Origin: DYQY01 sp964643725
GTDB taxonomy: Bacteria; Margulisbacteria; Riflemargulisbacteria; GWF2-35-9; DYQY01
Length of the DNA: 14,632 bases
Direction of reading: 5' to 3'
Assembly: GCA_964643725.1 (NCBI GenBank)
Contig: CAZXTL010000038.1
Span: 1 to 14,632, forward strand
In this document: piece after piece, positions 1 to 10,200 of the stretch
Position numbering within the stretch: the stretch's first letter is position 1
How the letters are laid out: each line of letters opens with the position of its first letter
Translations under genes and position numbers: made by a program
The notes under the pieces: model-generated
Databases searched by the model: none
What the model was told of the DNA's origin: nothing
What the model saw: the letters and a program-made list of their open reading frames with translations, nothing else

Positions 1-1206
1 TCAACTGAGTATTTCACAATCCAACATGCGGTAAGTTCATCTAATGCAAATGGAGTAGTTAACGTACAAGCTGGCACACATGTTGGAGCAGGTAACGTTG
101 GAATAACCTGGCCGAATATAAGTAACATAACGTTACAAGGCGCATCAGCAGGAAGCACTATATTAGATGCAGAGCAGATAACGAGACACATAGTAGTTCC
201 AACGGCTACAGGATTAAGGCTGTTATCTATTAGCTTAATAAACGGACGAGTAAGTAATAATATCGTAAGCCAAGACGGTGGTGCGATATTGATGAATGCC
301 TCATCCAGATTAACGATGAATAGTTGTATTATTAGTGGCAATATAGGTTACAACGGTGGGGCTATATGGATGAATTCTTCTGCAAGATTAACAATAGATA
401 GTTGTATTATTAACGGGAACACTGGATATAACGGTGGTGCTTTTTATAATGGTATTAAGTATATAGATAATTCTGAAATTAAAGGGAATATTGCCTATAA
501 CGGTGGGGCTGTTTATGAAGGTATAAATATATTTAATGGTTCTAGTTTGTTTGGGAATAGTGCTCGCTACACTGGTGGATTGTTGTCTGGTGGTACGAAT
601 GAGTTTATAGGTAGTGAAATATACAATAATTCAGGTTATGGAGTATTTTGGTATGCGGATAATACATTTAATAACAGTAAGATTTACAATAATATTTGTC
701 CAGGAGCTTATAACCTATTTCATGGTAATTTGAATAAGTTTATAAACGTAATTGCTTATGGCAATAATGCTAATGGATTTGTTTATACTGGTCACAATAT
801 ATTTATAAATAGCACTATTATTAATACAGCAAACGTAGTTTATTATCCTAATTATGCTAATACCTTTATAGCCTATAATTCTATTTTTGTTGGGAAATTT
901 ATGGATCCAGCAAGACCGCATGAAAGCGATGGGGTTACTTTAAGTAATTGTGTGTTTACTGATGGTAATTCTTTATTAGATATGCCAGTTACATTTAGTA
1001 GTACACAGATCATAACAGGGGCAGTAACGGCAAACATATTTATGGACTATGCAAATGGAGATTACAGATTAAAGTATGATAGCTTGGCTGTTAACTTTGG
1101 AAGTAACACGTTATGGAATGCAAACTCAAGTAATGTAACGACAGATATATTAGGCAAAACAAGACTAGTAGATGTATCTATAGATGCTGGCTGTTATGAG
1201 TTTGGA
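1..1206 (+). repeat. Beta-helix domain, copy 1 (with choice-of-anchor-Q-like end)
   Basis: Residues 1-345 show short rungs of about 20-25 residues (SGNIGYNGGAIW, NGNTGYNGGAFY, KGNIAYNGGAVY) with Asn ladders, as in right-handed parallel beta-helices of the pectate-lyase / polymorphic-membrane-protein kind. The segment ends with NGDYRL...AVNFGS...DAGCYEF, the usual ending of choice-of-anchor-Q-type proteins. It is homologous to 1861-3213: base 1 aligns with base 1861 and the first 250 bases are colinear with no visible gap. Later rungs have diverged and differ in number. Its left edge is cut by the window, so more copies may lie upstream. Confidence 0.85.
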
Positions 1207-4200
1207 GGACTAACAGTAATTACTCCATCAGCTATGAATTTATATGACTTAGATAGTTTAAATACAAGATATGCAAATGATAGAAAGGTGGGAGTAGAGA
1301 TAGATGCTGATAGTAGAGCAGCTTACTGGTTATTAACAGAAGAGCTAGTAACTCCATCAGCAACAAATAACCTATGGCAAGCAACTAGACCAGCTGATTA
1401 TATATTCAAGAATAATATTAATGAACTTAAGACGATATATCTTTGGACCAAGAATTGGTATAACCAAGTAGTTAACAGCGTAGTAGTAGCAACAATCAAT
1501 TATGACACAATTGAGCCGGCTATAGCAGGTGTATCAATAGTGAATTCGTTCACTGGTTCAATGGTTGATGGGAATATCTCAAGAGTTGGAACCTATAATG
1601 TAACATTCAATATGGGCGAAGCACTAATTCTTACACCTGCAATATCACTGAGATACAGTGATGGTTCATTAGTTCATTCGTTCAATGGTTCACTGCTAAG
1701 AGTAAATGACTCAACATACAAGAGTGAGTTATATATAAGCAATAATTGGACCCCAGGTGTATATGTCTGGTATTTAGTTGTGACGGACAACGCTGGCAAT
1801 TCTACAAGCCACAAGCCACAAGCCACAGGCCTCACGTTAGCAACAACGGCTAAGATTGGTTCAACTGAGTATTTTACAATTCAACATGCGCTGAATTCAT
1901 CCAATGTTAATGAAGTAGTGAACTTAGAAGCTGGTAGACATGTAGGAGAAGGCAATGTTGGAATAATTTGGCCAAACGTACAGAACATAACGTTACGAGG
2001 GGTAAGTTCTGTAGATACTATATTAGATGCTGAGCAAGCCACAAGACACATTCTTGTCTCTTCAGCTTTAAGCCTTCAGCTTTCAGCTTTCAGCTTAATT
2101 AATGGTCGTGTTTCAACAGAGGATAATATTGCACAGAATCGTGGGGGCAGTATATTGATTGTTACAAATAGTTCCTTGGCTAGATTAACAATAGATAGTT
2201 GTATTTTAAGTGGGAATATTGCAGGAGCAGGAGGAGCAATTGCAGTAGGAGGAAGTAGCACTTACGTTAATCTTAATAATTCTGAACTTATGTATAACAT
2301 AGTTAGTGGAGATGGTGGGGCAATATACGGTGGAACTTATCTAATAGAGAGAAGTAAGTTACACCATAACAGAACCTATGAAGATTTCGACCAGGACCTT
2401 GGTGGAGTTATGTATTTGGCTAACTCAACGATTAGAGATTCTGAGGTATTTAATAACTTCGGATTACATTCTGGTGTGTTTTTTGGTGGTATACATAATA
2501 TTTATAATTCTAATATTTACAATAATACAGCTGGAAGTAGGGGTGGTGTTTTCCATTCTGCTATAGCAACTGTGAATAACTCTAGAATTTATGGTAACTC
2601 TGGTGGTCATGGAGGTTCAATGCAGTGGAATGGAGCTGTTAAGTATTTTGATTGTAGTGTTTTTGATAATATGGGTGGCATTGCTGGAACACTTGTTCAT
2701 GATGCTAAAGCTGAGTTTACAAACAGCTTGATATATAACAATGGTAATAGTTCTGGTGTTAATGGTGTTTACTTGTTATCAGGGGCAAACGCCATGGTTA
2801 CCTTTAATAATAGTACTGTGATTCTTAATAGACATGCTGGGATGTTTGCTGGTTCAGTGGCGGATAGTTACCGAATGGCTATTAAGTCTATGGTTGCTAA
2901 TAATTCTATTTTTGTAGGTCCGATAAATACTATTGATGATAGCTACTATAGTGTTATAACAGTTAATAATAGTGTATTCACTGATAGCACACTTCCTGAA
3001 ACATTCTGGACTGCGACAAACGTAATTACTAGAGCAGTAACTGCTGATTTATTTGTGGATTTCGCAAATGGAGATTATCGATTAACCTTCTATAGTCCAG
3101 CCGTTAATGTGGGTTCTAATGAGTTATGGACCGCAAATAGTAATAACATTACCACAGACTATTCATCTAGCCCTCGAATCATCGATACCTCAATTGATGC
3201 AGGTTGTTATGAGTTCCAGGGATTAACTACCTTAAAACCAGAATTCTATTTATATGATTTAAGAACAGATTCTACTGCTTGGATGACACAACAAGAAGTT
3301 GGTGTCAGCATCAGTGGCGACAATATTGCCATCCAATGGTACCTGTCCGAGTCGTCTGCAACCCCCGCTGTGGACGACCTGGGCTGGACGTTAGTCCGTC
3401 CAGTCACTTATCGATTTGTAAGTAAAGTAAACGAGCAGAAATTTACTTATCTTTGGGTAAAGGATGACTACAATAGAGTAATAAAAGCAAGTTCAGATGT
3501 TTCGTTATATGGTGTTACATTAGACACAATAGCTCCTCATCTTGTAATTGTTTCTTTTGATCATAAGCCATATATGAATACTAACGTTACAGTGGACATA
3601 ACATTTATTTACAATGAAGATTTAGTCACAACGCCTGATTTGATGTTGATAAAGTTTGCACAAGTTACGATGAATATTAGTTCATTGACTAGAGTAAATG
3701 ATTTTACTTACTCAGCACAAATAGTAGTTACTTCCGGCGTTACTGACGGGGCCTATGTGATTTATAGTACAGCTACAGATAACGCAGGATACGTAGGCAC
3801 GAGTAATTATGATATTTCTGTGATAATTGTCGATAGAGTGGCTAATATTCCTAGAAATTTTGTTCTTTATGATCTTGATGATAGGTCTATTTTAGAAACC
3901 GATGACAGAATAGTCGGTGTCCGTTTTGATAATGACCTAGATCATACATCTTGGATAATAGGTGAAGGATTAACTTATGCTAATAAACCACTTGTAAATA
4001 GTGAACTATGGAATTCATCTAGACCAAGAGAATACATGATTAAGGATTATTCTTATGGTAATAAGAGTGTTTATCTGTGGGTAAAAGATAATGCTGGAAA
4101 CGTAGCGGATACACCTGTAATGGCTGAGATACTTTATAAGCCTAAAGGGTATTCTACTCGTGATTACATAATAGTTGATATTCCTAAGAAATATATGCCA

Positions 4201-7200
4201 GCTGGTGAATTTACAATTACTGTTAATTTTGAGGATCTAGGAGTTGTAACTCCTGAGGTTTGGATTATTCTTTCTGGTAACACAATTCATAATGTAGACT
4301 TCTTTGCAGTTTCTGCTAATTCAGCTATTGGAACTAGTTTTATGGCAACAATGAATATTCCTACTGATAATAGTCTTGATGGACAATGTCGGTTTGAAAT
4401 GAGAGCCACTAAGTCTAATGGGGTTGAGCTTGAATATACAGGATTAGCTTATATAGGTATTGGTGGGGATAGAGACTTTGTGATTGATACTTATATAGAA
4501 AATCCAACAAGTTTAGATCTAAGATTTAAAGATGAATTTAATAATGATATTACTTTTACTAATGACTTCATTGTGAATGTATTTATGACGCAGTACGATG
4601 ACCATTCGGAATGGTTGATGGGAGAAGAGTTGTCTGCAAGGCCATATGTTGATGACGTTCGTTGGACAGATGTTCGTCCAGCAGAGTACAGGTTCTCAGA
4701 TATGATAAGAGGACAGAAAATAATATATGTTTGGGCAAAGGATAGGGCTGGCAACATTAGTAATCAACCGGCAACCAAAGATGTTTTATATTTACCAGAG
4801 AGACATGATAAGGCCTATATTGGTGTTTATCCTGAAAGAATGTATATGAGTGTCGGAACATATGATGTTACTGTAAATGTGGTAGAAAATGATTCCTCTA
4901 CACCAAATGTTTGGTTGTGTTTAGATTTACTTAATACTAGGACTACATTGGATATTTTAAGTAAAACTGTTGACCCTATCAATGGTATTTTCTTTAGAAC
5001 AAAGATTGTTGTTACTTCTTCTGATGGGGTGGATAGCAATGGACACATAGAAGTTGTGGTAACTAATAGTAGTGGATCTGAAATTAGGTTCTTAAGTTAT
5101 AACTATAATCTTATGGATGGTTATCCAAATGTTGTAGTAGATACATTAATCACTTCTTCTCAGTTTGAGTTATATGATGGAGATACATCGAGAACAGATT
5201 TTACTAATGAAGTAATGGTAAACATTAGAGCAAGCGTTGATTCAGATATTGTTGGTTGGTTGTTAAATGAGACAGCCATAGTAAGGCCTGCACTAAATGA
5301 TCTTCTTTGGGAAGCTCGAGTTCCGAATGTTTATGGTATTAAGAAAGGCAAAGAAGGAGTTAAGACAGTTTATCTGTGGGTAAAAGATAGAGCAGATAAT
5401 ATTTCTTATGTTCCAGTTTCTAGATCAATTATTTATGACATTACAGTTCCTACTATTACCATTAATGAGCTATGGCACAGACAAGTAAGTAATAATTATT
5501 TAGTTACTTTAAATATTGGCGAAAGTATTGATAATACACCAAACCTTCGCTACTCCATTAATAGTGGAGAGTTAAGTGGTTCTGTTACCTTAGGAACAGT
5601 TGATGGCACAAATTGGAATGGTGCAATTAATGTCGGGCAAGTATTTGTTAACACTATAAGTTGGTCAGTTGTTGCTACTGATAATGCGGGTAACGAGCAA
5701 ACACAATTTTTTGCGATGAATGATTCATCAGACAGATGGCCAAATAGAGAAGGTGTCTTAACGTTTGAAATTAATAATAGTTATTTAAATGCAGGTCAAC
5801 ACAGAGCAAGTTTGAATGTAAATGTTGATTACTTATTGCTTAATACTCCAAATATTGCATTAAGACATGTGTCAAATAATACAGAAATTAGCTTAATAGT
5901 AGATAGTTCTTATTTAGATAATACAGGAGCATATTATGGTTTTGTTATAGATGTCCCAAATGGGGCTATTTTGGATGGCATATTGAATTTTATTGTAACC
6001 GTAACGTCAGATAGTGATTTTGTTCTTACTGTTACAAATGATGATTTTGTTTGTTTTGATACAATGATGAGTATTCCTTCTTTAAGTTTTTATGACAGAG
6101 TTACTGGCATTGAGAGATACGTTCGCGGTATTAATCCATACATTGAGATTACTTCTGATGTTGATGTAATAGGTTGGTTGTTGTCAGAACAAGCAGTTAC
6201 TCCTCAGTTATCTGTTCCTGATTGGAAAGCAGAAAGACCAACAACATATTTGTTTGACAATGACAGACAAGAAGATAAAACAATTTATCTGTGGGTTAAG
6301 GATAGAGCTGGAAATATTGCAGGAATAACTGCAAGTGTAGTTTATGATGCAACACTTCCTAGTGTTTCTTCCATTCAACTTATAAACTCATCAACTCATC
6401 AAATCATCAATAGCGTAGAAAATGCTTATTACCTAATGGTAGGAACCTACAACATAACGTTTAATATGAATGAAGAATTAATAATAACTCCTCAGCTGGA
6501 ACTCTACTGTGACGGTTCAATGGTTCATTCGTTCAATGGTTCATTAGTAAGAGTGAACGATAGAACATACACAAGTCAATATACGGTAACAAGTGGATCA
6601 TTAGAAGGAAGTTACAATCTTTACTTTAGTGCTACAGACAATGCAATTAACAGTTCATTAGTTCAATTGTTCACTGGTTCATTGGTTGTAGATATAACTG
6701 CTCCAACTGGAATGATAGAGTTAAAGGATGCAGACTCAGGAAGTAATGAATATACAAACAGTTTAAATGTGCGTTTGAGTATAAATGTAAATGAAGTAGT
6801 AAGCTATATGGCAACTGATAATGTAAGTCTAACAATGAATGATTTGCGATTTGATATTAATCAGCCAGTGAATTATATTCTCTCAGCACCAGAAGCAGGC
6901 ACTAAGTCCATTACATTGTTGGTAAAAGATATAGCAGGAAATGTAGGCGTTAGTAGTGCAAGTATACTTTATGACAATGTAGCTCCAACTGCTACTGTAG
7001 AGTTCTCAAGTACTCCTGATAATGTGGTCGTCGGAGCATATAGGGTAACATTAAACGTTGGTGGAATTGATAGTGGGTTAGTGTCAACGCCAAGTTTACA
7101 TTTTGTTCCTAGAAGAACATCAAGGATTCCATTAGAATTAGAAAATTCTTTAATTCCTGGGATTTATACAAGTACTTTAAATGTTAATCCTTATACTGGA

Positions 7201-10200
7201 GATGGATTCGCTTATTTTAGTTTTAGTGCTACGGACAATGCAGGAAATATAGCATTTAATATTCAGTCTCCACTTGTTTATAGTAATGTAGTGACTGGAG
7301 GGATTTATGTAAGTACTGATATTATTCTTCCTGAATGGTTTGTTTTTGATATGGATACACTAAGTGATTTATACATAAATGACCAAACTGTAGGAGTAAG
7401 TATAACAAAGAACTCTCGTGCTACTTCTTGGTTGATAAAAGAAGATTCAAGAAATCCAGAGGCTGATGATGTTTTATGGCATTCAAAGATGATTACAGAT
7501 TTTACTCTAAGAACAAAGATTAATGGACTTAGAACTCTTTATTTATGGGTAAAAGATGATGAAGGTAGAGTTGTAACTGCACCAGTGATCACCACATTTA
7601 ATTATGACAATATTGATCCTGTCATTATAAGTTCTGAGGTTAAGAGATTAACTGGTGATGCCGTGAGAGTAGTTGATGGATATTCTTATTTTATGGTTGG
7701 AACATATAATATTACATTTAACTTTGCTGAAGAATTATTAGTTACACCTACAATCTTGATGGATCATTTAACAGCATTTGTTTCAAACTACTTTACAGTT
7801 TTAAAAATAAATAATTCAACATATACAAGTCAGTTTGTGGTAACTAATGGAACTGTTGAAGGAGTTTATAATGTTTACTATAGCGCAACAGACAATGCAG
7901 GCAATAACAGTTCATTAGTTCAATTGTTCAATAGTTCATTGGTTGTGGATGCGCAAGCACCAACAGTGAATTTAGAAATATTGGATTTTGATACATTCAG
8001 CAAGTTATATACAAATAGTACAAACGTACGGTTGAGTATAAATGCTAGTGAAGGAGTGAGGTATTTGGTAACAGAGAATTTAAATCCAACTATTTTCTAT
8101 TCACTGTTCAATGTTACCCAACCTACAACAAATACCTTTGCTACGTCAGTGGTAGAGTCTAAGATGCTTAAATTGGTGGTTATAGACAGAGCAGGCAATA
8201 TTAATAGCAGTAATGCAACTATTGTATTTGATAATATTGTGCCAACTGCGACTATTGAATTCCCAGGTACAGCTGATAATGTTGATGTTGGCTCATATAG
8301 AATTACTTTAAACGTTGGTGGAATTTTTAGTGGACTTGCTGCAACACCTAATTTGTCTTTTGTGCCATATAATAAAGCACCTATATCCTTAAATCTTCAG
8401 TTGCAAGCTATTGGTCAATATACTGCGACTTTGAGTATTTCAACTTTCTTCGGAGATGGGCTAGGATGCTTTATGTTTAATGCTACAGATAATGCTGGTA
8501 ATTCAGCATCTAGTTCATATTGTCCATTAATTATAAATACATTAGTTAAAACTCCAAGTTTCAATGCTCATGATTTAGAAATGGGGCCATTATCTAAGTA
8601 TACAAATGACAATATATTGTCTGTAATAATTTCTCAAGATGAACAAGCATACGCTTGGATGATAACTGAAGTATATTCAACAAAACCATCTTCTTCTAAT
8701 TCTCTTTGGTTAAGCTATAGACCAGTTGAGTATAAGCTTTTAAACAAGAGTAATGACATTAAAACTTTCTATTTATGGATTAAAAATGCTAATGGAAATA
8801 TTAATGATGTTCCAGCAATAGTTACAATTAATTACGACAGCATTCTTCCTGTGCTGACAAGTACAGAGATAAGGAGAATAACCGGAGATGATGTAAATGT
8901 TATAAATGGATATTCTTATGTAAGAGTTGGAACATACAATATTACTTTTAATTTTAGTGAATCAGTATTAGTAACCCCAGAGGTTTGGTTAGTAAATAAT
9001 GCATTGGCACTAACGCTTAATGTATCGCTTTTGCAAAATAGTCCTTCAGAATTTATTGCAGAATATGTTGTAACAAATGGTACAGCAGAGGGTGAGTATA
9101 ATGTTTATTATAACGTTACAGACAATGCAGGAAACTGTTCATTAGTTCAGTTATATAGTAGTTCGCTGATTGTAGATAGAACGGTGTCTAATCCTTCAAT
9201 TATTGCATACGATAAAGATAATAATAATGACTTAAGAACTGATGATTTAATCGTAGGATTAAGGATTACTAACGATGAAGATGTTATTGAATGGTTGGTC
9301 AGTGAAACAGATAGACATTCAGTGAGTCCTTCTTCAAATGATTCGTTATGGATAAATGCTCGTCCATATGAACATAGATTTAAAAACCTTCAATCAGGAT
9401 TTAGAAATATTCATTTGTGGGTTAAGGATAGGGCAGGGAATATTAGTAGTATTGACTCATATGCTTTCCTAATGTTTGATACGGCTGAATTAGAAGCAAA
9501 AAGTTATGCTAATGTGTATGTTGATAAGGGTACAGTCGTATTGCCAGGCTATATGTATATTACACTAAATGTTATTGAGCAGGTTTTATCAACTCCAAGT
9601 CTTTCTTTGCGGTTAGAAAATGGTAACAAGATACCAGTCAGCCTCAACTTTGTTGCTACAAGTGACAGAAATGGAGTTTTTTATAAATCAACTGTTCTTG
9701 TTCCAGAAATAGCTAGTTGGTCTGGAGAAGCATATTTTGAACTTATTGTAACAAGAACAAACTTTACTGTTTTTGCGGCCACAACTAATAGGATTATCCT
9801 TGGTTTAATCGGTGGACAGTCAAAAATTAATATAGCTGTTCCTTTGTATCAATTAATCACTGTTGATCAGAAGTTAACTGCTCTGGAGTTAGGAGCACAA
9901 AATCAAGTTGTTGTAAGTTTTAATTTCGGAAGTAATTCATCAGCCGTTGCTATTCAAAAGATGAGAATAGTTTTGAGCGGCAATGTTTATGACAATGATA
10001 TTTCTGAAATATATTTTGCGTATCCTAAAGATAGAGGGTACAAAGAGCTTACAGAGAAAGGGAAAATAAAGAATAAAGAAGTTATTTTGAACTTCTATAG
10101 TATCGATAGTTATTTTGCTGGAAATATGGATATTGTTCTAATGATGAGTGTTTCAGATAAGGCTGTGCTTGATTCTAAGTTCCAAGTAATCGTTTTAACA

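Larger units (their letters stand above)
6361..8850 (+). repeat. Four-module super-repeat (B-A-B-A), two full copies
   Basis: Inside the Ig-like array a block of four modules is itself duplicated: 6361-7620 (about 1260 nt) and 7621-8850 (about 1230 nt). The start of a third copy, from 8851, covers at least one B module. Diagnostic matches are LVVD at the block's first junction, NVRLSIN in the second module, PTAT.EF...LNVGGI.SGL in the third, and VGTYNITFN in the first module of all three copies. The second module of each copy (near 6700 and 7950) lacks the Trp-Leu-Leu core of other A modules, a shared derived trait supporting block duplication. Module boundaries are uncertain by about 10 codons. 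Confidence 0.75.
1207..9810 (+). repeat. Alternating two-type Ig-like module array (about 11 A-B pairs)
   Basis: Two kinds of beta-sandwich module of about 105 residues alternate. Type A carries YDLD...VGV...WLL.E...P...LW...RP.Y...YLWVKDRAGN...YD. Type B carries VGTYN.TFN..E.L.TP...Y.S...ATDNAGN. A modules begin near 1207, 3214, 3835, 4480, 5133, 6055, 6700, 7312, 7950, 8545 and 9178, each followed by a B module. After 5450 there are two B-like modules in a row (5450-5710 and 5755-6055). Beta-helix copy 2 interrupts the array between the first and second pairs. B modules near 4150, 4800, 5755 and 9490 lack the TDNAGN ending and form a B subtype. Such arrays normally build an extended stalk; that role is inferred. 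Confidence 0.85.

Noticed and set aside
289..291. ATG at 289 as the start of the giant gene
   Set aside because: The frame is open to base 1, and 1-288 is clearly homologous to coding sequence 1861-2148, so the start lies upstream.
2221..2262. GGAGCA-rich stretch as another short tandem repeat
   Set aside because: It has no steady 7- or 8-nt period and is explained by Gly/Ala-rich beta-helix codons.
1540..7941. The short tandem arrays as CRISPR repeats
   Set aside because: Units are 7-8 nt with no spacers; there are no 25-40-nt direct repeats and no cas genes.
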